Assembly (NCBI RefSeq): GCF_028475105.1
Contig: NZ_CP116936.1
Location: 3,719,501-3,783,500 of the forward strand
Reading direction: 5' to 3'
From: Micromonospora sp. LH3U1
GTDB taxonomy: Bacteria > Actinomycetota > Actinomycetes > Mycobacteriales > Micromonosporaceae
Length of the DNA: 64,000 nt
In this document: one piece after another, positions 1-8,541 of the stretch
Numbering within the stretch: the first letter of the stretch is position 1
Layout of the letters: each line of letters starts with the position of its first letter
Position numbers and translations under genes: made by a program
The notes under the pieces: model-generated
What the model saw: only the letters and a program-made list of their open reading frames with translations
What the model was told of the DNA's origin: nothing
Database searches by the model: none

Positions 1-611
1 CGGTCGCGCAGCTGGAGTTTCGCCAGGATCCTGCCGACGTGGGTCTTCACCGTCGCCTCGGCCACATGCGCCCGGGCGGCGATCTCCGCGTTGGACAGCC
101 CCTGGGCGACCAGCAGCAGCACCTCCCGTTCCCGTTCGGTGAGTTGCGCGAGCCGAGGGTCGGCGCTCGGGGCGGCGCCGAGCTGGCCGGCGAACCGGTC
201 CAGCAGCCGCCGGGTGATCGACGGGGCCACCACCGAGTCGCCCTGGGCCACCACCCGGATGGCGGCCAGCAGCTCCTCCGGCGGGACGTTCTTGAGCAGG
301 AACCCGCTCGCCCCGGCCTGCAGGGCCGCGAACGCGTCCGCCTCGGTGTCGAAGGTGGTCAGCACCAGCACCCGGGGCGGGCCCGCGGGCCGGTCGGCGC
401 AGAGCCGCCGGGTCGCCTCCACACCGTCCATGGTCGGCATCCGGATGTCCATCACGACGACGTCGGCCTCGGTGCGGGCGAGCACCCGCAGCGCGTCCGC
501 GCCGTCGATGGCCTCCCCGACGACCTCCAGGTCGGGCTGGGAGCCCAGCACCATCCGGAACCCGGCGCGGACCAGCGCCTGGTCGTCCACGATCACCACC
601 CGGACCGTCAT
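1..611 (-). CDS. NarL/LuxR-family response regulator (C-terminus cut by window edge)
   Basis: DNA-binding output of the adjacent two-component system. The N-terminal receiver domain starts MTVRVVIVDDQ, with the acidic DD pair, the phospho-acceptor Asp in VVVMDIRMP and the conserved Lys in FLLKN. A LuxR-type helix-turn-helix follows (LTEREREVLLLVAQGLSNAEIA, then VKTHVGRIL), and the reading frame runs off base 1 close to the expected end of such proteins (about 215 residues). The ATG at 611 overlaps the TGA of the histidine kinase by four bases (ATGA), so the two are translationally coupled and surely partners. The family usually activates operons for envelope stress, export or antibiotic response; the target here cannot be read from the sequence. 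Confidence 0.93.
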   Translation of the reverse strand, partial: MTVRVVIVDDQALVRAGFRMVLGSQPDLEVVGEAIDGADALRVLARTEADVVVMDIRMPTMDGVEATRRLCADRPAGPPRVLVLTTFDTEADAFAALQAGASGFLLKNVPPEELLAAIRVVAQGDSVVAPSITRRLLDRFAGQLGAAPSADPRLAQLTEREREVLLLVAQGLSNAEIAARAHVAEATVKTHVGRILAKLQLRD

Positions 612-1819
612 GCCGCGATCACCTCCGTTACCGGCTCAGACGGTAGCGGTAGCCGGACCTCGACCTGCCAACCCCCGGTCGGTAGGGGGCCGGCGGTGAG
701 GCTGCCGTCGTACACCGTCACCCGCTCCCGCATGCCGAGCAGACCGTGACCGCCGGACGGCGCCGGGCTGACCAGCGGGCGGCCCTGACCGTTGTCGACC
801 GCCCGGACCACGACGGCCTCGGCGGTGTACGCCAGGGCGACCTCGACGCCGGCACCGACGCCGGCGTGCTTGAGCGCGTTGGTCAGTGCCTCCTGCACCA
901 CCCGGTAGACGGTCAGCTCCAACCCCGGGGGCAGGGCCGGTGGTTCGCCGGTGACGGTGCTGCGGATGCGCAGCCCGGCGTCGCCGAACCGGGCCAGCAG
1001 GTCGGGCACCTCGGCCAGGGCCAGGCGCCGGTGCTCCGGGTCGGCGGCCACCACGAGCCCGTCCCCTCCGGCCGGGCCGGCGTCGCGGAGGACCCCGACC
1101 AGCCGGCGCATCTCCTCCAGTGCCTGCCGACCGGTGTCCGCGACGACCTTCACGGCGGTGCGGGCCTGGGCGGGGTCGCGGTCGAGCATGAACCGGGCGC
1201 CGTCCGCCTGAACGATCATCACCGCCATGCTGTGGGCGACCACGTCGTGCAGCTCCCGAGCGATCCGGGTGCGCTCCTCGGCGACCGCGGCCCGGGACTC
1301 GGCCTCCCGTTCGCGTTCCAGCGTCGTGGCCCGCTCCTCCAGGCTGAGCACGTAGAGCCGGCGGGTGCGCACGTTCAGGGCGACCAACCACACCGCACCG
1401 GTGACCAGCGCGTACCACAGGGCGGTCACCCACCAGCTGATGACGCCCGGGGTCTGCGCGGCGGCGAGCAGCACGCCCACGGCGGCGACCGCGCCGGCGA
1501 GCACACCGTCGCGCAGCCGCTTGCCGTACTTCACCACGCTGTAGAGCGCGATCAGGACGGCGACGTCGTAGACGAGCGGGCCCCACTCGGCGATCACCTG
1601 GACCAGAGCGAGCGCCGCGACCGCCACGGTCACCGCGCTCGGGTGGGTGCGGCGGAACAGCAGCGCCGCCGCCATTCCCGCGCCGACAAGCGTGGCCGCC
1701 CAACCGCCCGGCTGGTTCACCGCACTGGTCAGGGCGACGAGCGCCACCAGGGCGGAGACGGCCACGTCGAAGGCGACGCCGCGCAGCGGGCGACCGAACA
1801 TCGTGCGTCTCACGGTCAC
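608..1819 (-). CDS. DesK/NarX-type sensor histidine kinase (HisKA_3)
   Basis: Membrane sensor kinase of about 403 residues. The N-terminal 150 residues hold four to five hydrophobic segments without an obvious extracellular domain. A short coiled coil rich in Glu/Arg follows, then the HisKA_3 phosphorylation motif RIARELHDVVAHSMAV with the phospho-His near residue 190. The HATPase_c domain has its N box in VVQEALTNALKHA and a glycine-rich lid in GGHGLLGMRERV. It should phosphorylate the response regulator that overlaps it by four bases. A second ATG (MFGRPL) six codons in could be the true start. The DUF305 gene ends 25 bases upstream on the same strand, so the three probably form one operon. 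Confidence 0.93.
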   Translation of the reverse strand: MTVRRTMFGRPLRGVAFDVAVSALVALVALTSAVNQPGGWAATLVGAGMAAALLFRRTHPSAVTVAVAALALVQVIAEWGPLVYDVAVLIALYSVVKYGKRLRDGVLAGAVAAVGVLLAAAQTPGVISWWVTALWYALVTGAVWLVALNVRTRRLYVLSLEERATTLEREREAESRAAVAEERTRIARELHDVVAHSMAVMIVQADGARFMLDRDPAQARTAVKVVADTGRQALEEMRRLVGVLRDAGPAGGDGLVVAADPEHRRLALAEVPDLLARFGDAGLRIRSTVTGEPPALPPGLELTVYRVVQEALTNALKHAGVGAGVEVALAYTAEAVVVRAVDNGQGRPLVSPAPSGGHGLLGMRERVTVYDGSLTAGPLPTGGWQVEVRLPLPSEPVTEVIAA

Positions 1820-1844
1820 CCAGCGTACGTGCCGGGGGCCCGGC

Positions 1845-2549
1845 TCAGCGGCCGAGGACCTCGCGCATGCGGTCGATCTCGACGGTCTGCTCGGTGGCGA
1901 CCGAGTTGGCGAACTCGTTGAGCGTCAGGTCGGAACCGACCGTGAGCAGGTTGGTGGCCATCTCGATGGCACCCTCGTGGTGCTCGGTCATCATCCGGAC
2001 GAAGAGCCGGTCGAAGTCCGCGCCACGGGTGGCGGCGAGCTGCCGCATCGCCTCGGGTGTCTGCATGCCGCGCATGGTGCCGTGGTCGTGCCCCTGGACC
2101 TCCGCCGGGAGACCACGGGTCTGCAACCAGCCGCGCATCATGCCCATCTCCGGCCCCTGGCTGGCGCGGATGCGCTCGGCGAGGGCACGGATGTCGGGAT
2201 CGGCGGCCCGGTCGGGGGCGAGCTCCGCCATCGCGAGGGCCTGCGCGTGGTGCGGGATCATCATCCGTACGAACACGACGTCCAACGAGTTGTGCGGAGC
2301 GGGGCCGGCGTCGCGGACCTCGTGGGCCGCGCGGGTGGCCGCCGACTCACCCGGGCGGCCGGGCGCGATGACGGTCAGGTCGGTGGGTACGGGACTGGCC
2401 GGCGGTGTCACGACGGGTGCGGGCGCGGAGACCGGCTGTGCGGTGCCCGTTGCGGCGTCGCCCCCGGAGCGGATCACGATGAACGCCACCAACGGCAGCA
2501 GGAGCGCGAGTGTGACGACCGCCAGGGTTCGTGCGCGCCGGTTGGTCAT
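1845..2549 (-). CDS. DUF305 family exported protein
   Basis: About 234 residues. A single N-terminal hydrophobic segment after MTNRRARTLAV acts as a signal peptide or anchor. It is followed by a Pro/Val/Thr-rich linker and a ferritin-like DUF305 domain with its two signature His-rich helices, MMIPHHAQALAMAE and MMTEHHEGAIEMA. The His/Met content of these helices suggests copper or other metal binding; DUF305 proteins are often found near copper or redox-stress genes, but the function is not established. It lies directly upstream of the kinase-regulator pair on the same strand and may be a signal input or a target. A perfect Crp-type palindrome lies in the divergent promoter region it shares with the LVIVD protein. 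Confidence 0.9.
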   Translation of the reverse strand: MTNRRARTLAVVTLALLLPLVAFIVIRSGGDAATGTAQPVSAPAPVVTPPASPVPTDLTVIAPGRPGESAATRAAHEVRDAGPAPHNSLDVVFVRMMIPHHAQALAMAELAPDRAADPDIRALAERIRASQGPEMGMMRGWLQTRGLPAEVQGHDHGTMRGMQTPEAMRQLAATRGADFDRLFVRMMTEHHEGAIEMATNLLTVGSDLTLNEFANSVATEQTVEIDRMREVLGR

Positions 2550-2605
2550 GGGCCACTCCCTGGGGTCGAGGTCATCGCGATGCTATCCATTGAAGAACAC
2601 ACTTT

Positions 2606-2625
2606 GATGTGACCTGGGTCACATC
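2606..2625. promoter_or_regulatory. Perfect 20-bp Crp/GlxR-type palindrome
   Basis: GATGTGACCTGGGTCACATC is a perfect inverted repeat with a 2-bp centre. Its core TGTGA-N6-TCACA (2608-2623) matches the Crp/Fnr-family consensus exactly. It lies in the divergent intergenic region, about 57 bp from the DUF305 start codon and 62 bp from the LVIVD-protein ATG, so one dimer could control both transcripts. An identical core occurs at 30024-30039. Confidence 0.75.
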
Positions 2626-2687
2626 GACGATCATCGTCGGGCGGTAACGTGTCAACCATCGTCTTCCCCTTGCGAAGGGCCTCGCCG

Positions 2688-4133
2688 ATGATCAGACTCC
2701 ACATGCCTCGGATACGACAACTCCGCGTCGTGGCGATCGCCACGACCGGCCTCCTCGTCGCCAGCGCTCTCGTCGCCCCGGCGAGCAACGCCCAGGTGGT
2801 GCAGGACCCGGCTCCGGCCGCCGCCCCCACCAACACGATCCCCGGCGTCGACGAAATCGTCAGCAGCCCCAACCTGCGCCAGATCGCCAACGTGCCGAAG
2901 GTCGCCCCACTGGACGCGACCAACAGCGACATCGCCTTCCAGGGCAGGTACGCGTTCGCCGGCAACTACAACGGCTTCGTCATCTACGACATCTCGCGGC
3001 CCAGCGCGCCGACGGTCAAGGCCCGGGTGCTCTGCCCGGGGTCGCAGAACGACATCTCCGTCCACGGGGACCTGCTCTTCCTCTCCACCGACTCGTCCCG
3101 CAGCGACGACTCCTGCAACAGCACCACGCAGGGAGCGGACGTGAAGGGGTCCTGGGAGGGCATCAGGGTCTTCGACATCAAGGACAAGGCCAACCCGCGC
3201 TACATCAAGTCCGTCGAGACGGCCTGCGGCTCGCACACCCACACCCTGGTGCCGGGCAAGGACCGCAAAGCCGTCTACCTGTACGTCTCGTCGTACAGCC
3301 CGCGGGCCGAATTCCCGGACTGCCAGCCGCCGCACGACTCCATCTCGATCATCAAGGTGCCGCTGAAGAAGCCGACCGACGCGGCCGTGGTCGCGACGCC
3401 GAACCTCTTCCCGGACGGCGGCTTCCCCGGCAGCCCGACCGGCTCGGCGACCACCGGTTGCCACGACATCACCGCCTACCCGTCGAAGGACCTGGCGGCC
3501 GGCGCCTGCATGGGTGACGGCATCCTGCTCGACATCAAGAACCGGGAGGCACCCCGGGTCATCAACCGGGTCCGGGACACGGCCAACTTCGCGTTCTGGC
3601 ACTCGGCCACCTTCAACAACTCCGGCACCAAGGTGATCTTCACCGACGAGCTGGGCGGTGGCGGGGCGGCAACCTGCAACGAGGCCATCGGACCGGACCG
3701 GGGCGCAGACGCCATCTACGACATCACCGGCCGCGGTGACGCTCGGGCGATGACCTTCCGCAGCTACTACAAGATCCCCCGCAACAACGCCGACACCGAG
3801 AACTGCGTGGCCCACAACGGCTCGCTGATCCCGGTGCTCGGTAAGGACATCATGGTCCAGGCGTGGTACCAGGGCGGCATCTCGGTCTGGGACTTCACCG
3901 ACTCGGCCCACCCGAAGGAGATCGCCTTCTGGGAGCGCGGCCCGCTCTCGGCCGACACGTTCGTCGGCGGTGGCACCTGGTCCGCGTACTACTACAACGG
4001 CCACATCTACTCCAACGACATGGTGAAGGGCCTGGACGTCCTGGAGCTGAACGACTGGCGCACCTGGACGGCGAACCTGACCCGCTACAAGGAGCTCAAC
4101 GTGCAGACCCAACCCAGCTACCTGGGCTGGTAG
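2688..4133 (+). CDS. Secreted LVIVD-repeat protein
   Basis: Exported protein of about 481 residues from the ATG at 2688, which has a good GAAGGG ribosome site eight bases upstream; a GTG at 2649 and an ATG at 2703 are in the same frame. After a basic start comes a hydrophobic signal segment ending in an Ala-rich cleavage region (VAPASNAQ). The mature part is a beta-propeller of LVIVD-type blades, recognisable in repeated units such as YAFAGNYNGFVIYDIS, GIRVFDIKDKANPRYI and GISVWDFTDSAHPKEI. Paired cysteines and His-rich loops (CGSHTHT, CHDITAY) may bind metal or form disulfides. The family is common in actinomycete exoproteomes and has no assigned reaction. It is divergent from the DUF305 gene and shares the Crp-like site. 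Confidence 0.88.
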   Translation: MIRLHMPRIRQLRVVAIATTGLLVASALVAPASNAQVVQDPAPAAAPTNTIPGVDEIVSSPNLRQIANVPKVAPLDATNSDIAFQGRYAFAGNYNGFVIYDISRPSAPTVKARVLCPGSQNDISVHGDLLFLSTDSSRSDDSCNSTTQGADVKGSWEGIRVFDIKDKANPRYIKSVETACGSHTHTLVPGKDRKAVYLYVSSYSPRAEFPDCQPPHDSISIIKVPLKKPTDAAVVATPNLFPDGGFPGSPTGSATTGCHDITAYPSKDLAAGACMGDGILLDIKNREAPRVINRVRDTANFAFWHSATFNNSGTKVIFTDELGGGGAATCNEAIGPDRGADAIYDITGRGDARAMTFRSYYKIPRNNADTENCVAHNGSLIPVLGKDIMVQAWYQGGISVWDFTDSAHPKEIAFWERGPLSADTFVGGGTWSAYYYNGHIYSNDMVKGLDVLELNDWRTWTANLTRYKELNVQTQPSYLGW

Positions 4134-4146
4134 GCACCGCGCGCGA

Positions 4147-4187
4147 CGCCGGGCCCGGTCCCCGATCTCCGGGGGCCGGGCCCGGCG
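4147..4187 (+). terminator. Hairpin terminator after the LVIVD gene
   Basis: Two 17-base arms (4147-4163 and 4171-4187) pair with one G-U mismatch around a 7-base loop, starting 13 bases after the stop codon. There is no T tract, as is usual in high-GC actinomycetes. Confidence 0.7.
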
Positions 4188-4256
4188 CTGTCCGGACTAC
4201 GGGTCCGGTGGGGCCCGTCACTCGGACGAGGGCTGACGATCGGCTGGTCGGGCGCT

Positions 4257-5510
4257 GTGCCAGCGTGGGCAGATGTGACGTCTGCCGTCGGGGCACCACC
4301 CGCACCACCCGCACCACCCGAGCCGACCACGCGCTGGCGACCCCACCCGCTGGACCTGGTGGCGGTCGTCCTCGCCGTGGCCGGCGCGGCCTGCGCGCTG
4401 AGCGGGCTGCTGCCCCGCGCGGAGACCACCGCCACTCTGCACCGGATCCTGCCGCTGCTGCTCTTCCTCGGCACCGTGATCGTGCTCGCGGAGCTGACCG
4501 CCGTGGCCGGCGTCTTCGATGTGCTGGCCAGCCGACTGGCCATCGCCTCCCGGGGCAGTTGGGCGGCGCTGTTCCTGCTCTGTGGCGGCCTCGCCACGCT
4601 GACCACCCTCGTGCTCAACCTCGACACCACCGCCGTACTGCTCACCCCGGTGCTGCTCGCGTTGGCCCGGAACCTGCGCGTCCCGGCCGGCCCGCTCGCG
4701 GTCACCACGGTCTGGCTGGCGAACACCGCGAGCCTGCTGTTGCCGGTGTCCAACCTGACCAATCTGCTGGCCGCCGACCGGGTCGGGCTGGCGCCCCTGA
4801 CGTACGCGGCCCGGATGGCGTTGCCGCAACTCGCCGCGGTGACGGTCACCATGCTGCTGCTCTGGTTCGTGTGGTGGCGACGGGACCGGCCCGCCGGTGG
4901 GCGCTTCGTTCCGCCGGCCCGGCACGTACCGGCCGATCCGGTGCTGCACCGCACCGCGCTCGCCGGCTGCCTGATCTTCGTCGCCGGCATCCTCGCCGGA
5001 GTGGAGATCGGCCTCGCCAGCAGCGTCGCGGTCGCGCTGGTGCTGGTCGGGTTCGCCGTCCGCTCCCCCGCCACGCTGCGCCCGGGGCTGGTGCCGGTGC
5101 GCCTGCTGCTCTTCGTCACCGGCCTGTTCCTCGTGGTGCAGACCCTCGGCCGGCACGGGCTGGACGACCTGGTGGGCGGCCTGTTGGGCACCGACGGTGG
5201 TGCGCTCGGCGCGCTGCGCGCCGGTGGCACGGGCGCGCTGCTGGCCAACGCGGTGAACAACCTGCCGGCCTACCTGGCCGGTGAGGCGGTGCTGCCGGCC
5301 GGCGACCACACCCGCCTGCTGGCACTGCTGATCGGCACCAACGTCGGCCCGCTGGCCGCCCCCTGGGCGTCGCTGGCCACCCTGCTGTGGTTCGAGCGGT
5401 GCCGGGCGGCCGGCGTGGCGGTGCCGGTGACCCGGTTCGTGCTGACCAGCACGGTGCTCGCGGTCACCGGCACCCTCGCCGCGGTCGGCGCGCTGCTGCT
5501 GGTGGCCTGA
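4257..5510 (+). CDS. ArsB/SLC13-like ion transporter permease
   Basis: Integral membrane protein of about 417 residues with 10-12 predicted hydrophobic helices. The conserved second-half signature NNLPAYLAGE...LIGTNVGPLAAPWASLATLLWF and the first-half counterpart LNLDTTAVLLTPVLLAL are those of the ion transporter superfamily that includes ArsB, NhaD and CitM/SLC13. The substrate (arsenite, Na+/H+ or a carboxylate) cannot be decided from sequence; no ars gene is adjacent. The start is taken as GTG 4257, with another GTG at 4275; the Ala/Pro-rich N-terminus is poorly conserved territory. Its stop codon is only three bases from the stop of the convergent DUF1203 gene. Confidence 0.85.
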   Translation: MPAWADVTSAVGAPPAPPAPPEPTTRWRPHPLDLVAVVLAVAGAACALSGLLPRAETTATLHRILPLLLFLGTVIVLAELTAVAGVFDVLASRLAIASRGSWAALFLLCGGLATLTTLVLNLDTTAVLLTPVLLALARNLRVPAGPLAVTTVWLANTASLLLPVSNLTNLLAADRVGLAPLTYAARMALPQLAAVTVTMLLLWFVWWRRDRPAGGRFVPPARHVPADPVLHRTALAGCLIFVAGILAGVEIGLASSVAVALVLVGFAVRSPATLRPGLVPVRLLLFVTGLFLVVQTLGRHGLDDLVGGLLGTDGGALGALRAGGTGALLANAVNNLPAYLAGEAVLPAGDHTRLLALLIGTNVGPLAAPWASLATLLWFERCRAAGVAVPVTRFVLTSTVLAVTGTLAAVGALLLVA

Positions 5511-5513
5511 GCG

Positions 5514-5990
5514 TCAGTCGGCGGCCCGCCGCACGGCGAACATGAAGCACCCGTACACCACGTTGCGGCTGTGCAGTTGGTGCACCGCCGGGTCACCGAA
5601 CAGCTCCGCGATCACCGCCTCCGGGTCGGTGCCGTCGTGCAGCTGGCCGCCGCAGATCCGGCCCTGCCGGTCGTACGCCCGCAGGACCTGGGGGCGCCCC
5701 CGCCATGCCGGCGGGTGACCACCGGCCGCGTCCGGGCCTGGGCAGGCGGCGGCGTGCGCGAAGACCGGGCCGATCTCGCGGTACGGGCCGGCGGCGACCG
5801 GCGGTGCGTAGCCGAAGAGCACCAGTTCCTCCCCCTCCTCGGCATCGCGCAGGCAGCAGCGCAGTGGTTCTCCGCCACCGGCCAGGAGTGCCTCAACGGG
5901 CTGGTCGGCGGCGTCACGGCCGGTCCGTCGGATGGTGTCGAGCGCCGCGGCCGGCAGGGCGTGGACGCGGAACGTGGTGCGGTTCGTCAT
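5514..5990 (-). CDS. DUF1203 domain-containing protein
   Basis: Small cytoplasmic protein of 158 residues that matches DUF1203 over its whole length: an N-terminal FRVHALPA strand, the Cys pair in PLRCCLRDAEEGEELVLF, the YREIGPVFAH segment, and the C-terminal HSRNVVYGCFMFAVRR. No catalytic role is known. It converges with the upstream permease gene (3 bp between stops) and lies 67 bp downstream of nothing co-directional except the MerR gene start region, so it may be transcribed on its own or by read-through from the MerR gene. Confidence 0.88.
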   Translation of the reverse strand: MTNRTTFRVHALPAAALDTIRRTGRDAADQPVEALLAGGGEPLRCCLRDAEEGEELVLFGYAPPVAAGPYREIGPVFAHAAACPGPDAAGGHPPAWRGRPQVLRAYDRQGRICGGQLHDGTDPEAVIAELFGDPAVHQLHSRNVVYGCFMFAVRRAAD

Positions 5991-6057
5991 CCGTCCAGCG
6001 TGCCCTGGGGACGGCGCGGGTGCTGGCGGCGATCGGACCTGACGCTGGGCGGCCCGG

Positions 6058-6888
6058 TCAGCCCCGGTGCACGGCGAGCTGGAGCTCGGTGACGCCCTTC
6101 TCCGGCGTGTCCGGGCAGTAGTCCAGATACACCTCTCGGGTGAAGCCGTCGGTGCGGTAGCCGTTCTCCTCGACCCACCGGGCGAGCACCTGCATGCTCT
6201 GCTCCACGTCGTCCATCGGGCCGTGGTGGATGATCGTCGCGGCGGTGCGTACGGCGGGCAGGTCCACCACCGCGACGTCGGATGCGCCGGTCGCCCCGAC
6301 GTCGACGGTCACCCCGGCGTGCACCACCACCGCGTCGCCGTCGTCGCCGGGGGCGGGCTCGTACCAGGCGATGCCCGGCCCCGTCGGCGTGATCCCGGCG
6401 GCGGCCAACCGTCGGAACAGCTCCGGGTAGAGCGGCTGGATCACCGGACCGATGTCCTCGCTCTCGTAACTGGGCGCGACCGCCGTCAGCTCCGCGACGC
6501 GAACGGGCGCGATCTCCTTGAGTACGACGTCCTGGGTGGTCATCCGACCCTCCGACTCGATCATTCGAAGCCTCGCCTCCACGGCCGCGAGCCGGGCGCT
6601 GTCCGCGGTGAGCTGCGCCGCCAGCTGGTTGCGGCGCAACCGCAGCATGCCGCGCAGCTCGGCCACGTCGACAGCATCGTCGACGATCACGCGCACCTGC
6701 TCGAGGGTGAGGCCCAGGTCCTTGAGGGCGATCACCCGGTTGAGTCGGCGCAGCTGGTCGGCTTGGTAGAAGCGGTAACCGGTGTGCGGGTCGACGCTGG
6801 CGGGGCGCAGCAGGCCGATGCTGTCGTAGTGGCGCAGCATCCGCACCGACACCCGGCCGAGTCTGGCGAAGTCTCCGATGGTGAACAT
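6058..6888 (-). CDS. MerR-family regulator with GyrI-like effector domain
   Basis: Transcription factor of about 276 residues. Residues 1-70 are a MerR winged helix (MFTIGDFARLGRVSVRMLRHYDSIGLL is split across helices 1-2, then HTGYRFYQADQL). A long dimerisation coiled coil follows (about 75-120), then a GyrI-like/BmrR-type small-molecule domain (about 125-276) with VVDLPAVRTAATIIHHGPMDDVEQ and a conserved Glu near EEKGVTE-like C-terminus. Such proteins bind hydrophobic drugs and untwist a long-spacer promoter. The site at 6905-6928 just upstream of its own ATG fits autoregulation. The ligand is unknown; the asparagine-synthetase-like pair ends 60 bp upstream on the same strand and could be a target by proximity. 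Confidence 0.9.
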   Translation of the reverse strand: MFTIGDFARLGRVSVRMLRHYDSIGLLRPASVDPHTGYRFYQADQLRRLNRVIALKDLGLTLEQVRVIVDDAVDVAELRGMLRLRRNQLAAQLTADSARLAAVEARLRMIESEGRMTTQDVVLKEIAPVRVAELTAVAPSYESEDIGPVIQPLYPELFRRLAAAGITPTGPGIAWYEPAPGDDGDAVVVHAGVTVDVGATGASDVAVVDLPAVRTAATIIHHGPMDDVEQSMQVLARWVEENGYRTDGFTREVYLDYCPDTPEKGVTELQLAVHRG

Positions 6889-6904
6889 GGTCCCCCCACG
6901 CTCG

Positions 6905-6928
6905 TCCCTGACACGATGTCAGAGTCAA
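6905..6928 (-). promoter_or_regulatory. MerR-type operator with long-spacer promoter
   Basis: On the minus strand TTGACT (6928-6923) is a good -35 box. It is followed by the inverted repeat TGACA-TCG-TGTCA (6921-6909), the arrangement in which MerR-family dimers sit between -35 and -10. A GAGCGT sequence 19 bp after the -35 is the likely, weak -10. It precedes the MerR gene start by about 20 bp. Confidence 0.65.
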
Positions 6929-6947
6929 GCGTGGCCCACGCGGTGGT

Positions 6948-8537
6948 TCAGGGACGGGCCGGGCGTGGGCCGACCAGCCGGCGGACCATCGGCGCGGCGT
7001 TCCACTTGGCCGCACCGACCAGGTCGCGGGCATGCTCCAGGACCGTGTAGTCGGGTCGGGTCAGCCCGTCGGCGATGGCCCGGTCCAGGTCGTTGCCGCA
7101 GCGGCTCAGCACGCTGTCGAAGTCCCGGCGGACCGGCTCCTGAAGGTCGTAGCCGAACGAGCGGTGCAGCCGGGAGAAGAGCGGCTTGTACAGCCGGACC
7201 CGCTCGTGCAGCCCCGACGAGTACGACATCGGGTTCTTCGGGCGGCGCAGGATGTAGTCGGGCAGCACGTCGGCGAACGCCCGCCGGACGATCCACTTCT
7301 CCTGCCCGTGACGCAGCTTGAGGCTCAACGGCAGCCGCATCGCCAGCTCCACCACGCTGAGGTCGAGGAACGGCACCCGGGCCTCCACCCCGTGCCCCAT
7401 GGCCGCCCGGTCGACCCGCTGCAACTCCGTCCGGCACAGGTTGCGGATCCGGTGCAGGAACAGGCGGCGGGCCGCGGCCGGACCGACCTGGTGATACATC
7501 GGGTACCCGCCGAACAGCTCGTCGGAGCCGTCGCCGGTGAGCACCACCTTGATGCCCAGGTCACGCAGCCGACGGAAGATCGGCACCGAGACGACCGCGT
7601 TGATGATGTCGCCGTACTCGGTCAGCTCGGAGATCCGGATCGCCTCGCGGACGTCGGTGAGCCGGATGTCGCGCGGCCGCAGCTCGACCACCACGTGCGG
7701 TACGTCGAGGTCGGCGGCGAGCCGCCGGGCGTACGCCACGTCGGGGCTGTCGGCCACGCCGACCGTCACCGCGACGCAGTCCGGGTGGATGTCGCGCACC
7801 TGCCGCAGGGTCAACGAGCTGTCCAACCCACCGGAGAGCACCACCCCGACGGTCAGGTCGGTCTCCACCCGCATGCGGATCGAGTCGCTCAGCGCGGCAC
7901 GAACGAGCAGCGCCGCCTCGTCCGGGTCGTCGATGACGGGCAGGCCCTCGCCGATGGTGAGCAGGTCGACGTACGGGCTCAGCCGCACGTGTCCGTCCAC
8001 CTCCGCCCAGCCGTGGTGCCCCGGTGGCACCTCGGCGATCGGGGCGCCATGCCCGACGAGCGCCTTGACCTCGGAGGCGACCTGCAGGCAGCCGGGCCGA
8101 CGGGACCAGTACAGGGGCTTCACCCCGAGCGGGTCACGCGCCAGGTACGCCCGGCCGGTGGCCCGCTCGACGACCGCGAAGGCGTACTCGCCGCGGAGCC
8201 GGGTCACCGCCGCCTCGCCCCACTGCTGGAACGCGGCGAGCAGCACCTCGGTGTCACTCTCGGTGCGGAACGCCTGACCCAGGCGGGTCAGCTGCGCCCG
8301 CAGCTCCCGATAGTTGAATATCTCGCCGTTGAAGCAGAGCAGCCAGCGCTCGTCGGTCGAGGTCCACGGCTGCACCGCCCGGTCCCGGTCGACGACCCGC
8401 AGCCGGCGGGTGCCGGCGAGCAGCCCATTCTCGGATCGGGTCTCGGTGACCTCACCGCGAGGGGCCAGAACGGCGAGCATCCGCCGGAAGGTCGCCGGGT
8501 CGGCCTCGGGGCCGATGCTCAACGCGATGCCGCACAC
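6948..8537 (-). CDS. Asparagine synthetase B-like (glutamine-hydrolysing) amidotransferase
   Basis: Class-II glutamine amidotransferase plus ATP-pyrophosphatase, about 529 residues. The nucleophile Cys2 (MCGIALSIG), the glutaminase motifs FNGEIFNYRELR and SDTEVLLAAF, and the PP-loop VVLSGGLDSSL are all intact, so it should hydrolyse glutamine and adenylate a carboxylate. Later motifs GDGSDELFGGYPMY and HGVEARVPFLD match AsnB. It is shorter than housekeeping AsnB and is paired, with a four-base gap, to an uncharacterised upstream gene. It could therefore amidate a dedicated substrate rather than free aspartate; lasso cyclases and beta-lactam synthetases are the same fold, but the signature of a peptide cyclase is not evident. 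Confidence 0.9.
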   Translation of the reverse strand: MCGIALSIGPEADPATFRRMLAVLAPRGEVTETRSENGLLAGTRRLRVVDRDRAVQPWTSTDERWLLCFNGEIFNYRELRAQLTRLGQAFRTESDTEVLLAAFQQWGEAAVTRLRGEYAFAVVERATGRAYLARDPLGVKPLYWSRRPGCLQVASEVKALVGHGAPIAEVPPGHHGWAEVDGHVRLSPYVDLLTIGEGLPVIDDPDEAALLVRAALSDSIRMRVETDLTVGVVLSGGLDSSLTLRQVRDIHPDCVAVTVGVADSPDVAYARRLAADLDVPHVVVELRPRDIRLTDVREAIRISELTEYGDIINAVVSVPIFRRLRDLGIKVVLTGDGSDELFGGYPMYHQVGPAAARRLFLHRIRNLCRTELQRVDRAAMGHGVEARVPFLDLSVVELAMRLPLSLKLRHGQEKWIVRRAFADVLPDYILRRPKNPMSYSSGLHERVRLYKPLFSRLHRSFGYDLQEPVRRDFDSVLSRCGNDLDRAIADGLTRPDYTVLEHARDLVGAAKWNAAPMVRRLVGPRPARP

Positions 8538-8541
8538 CGGC

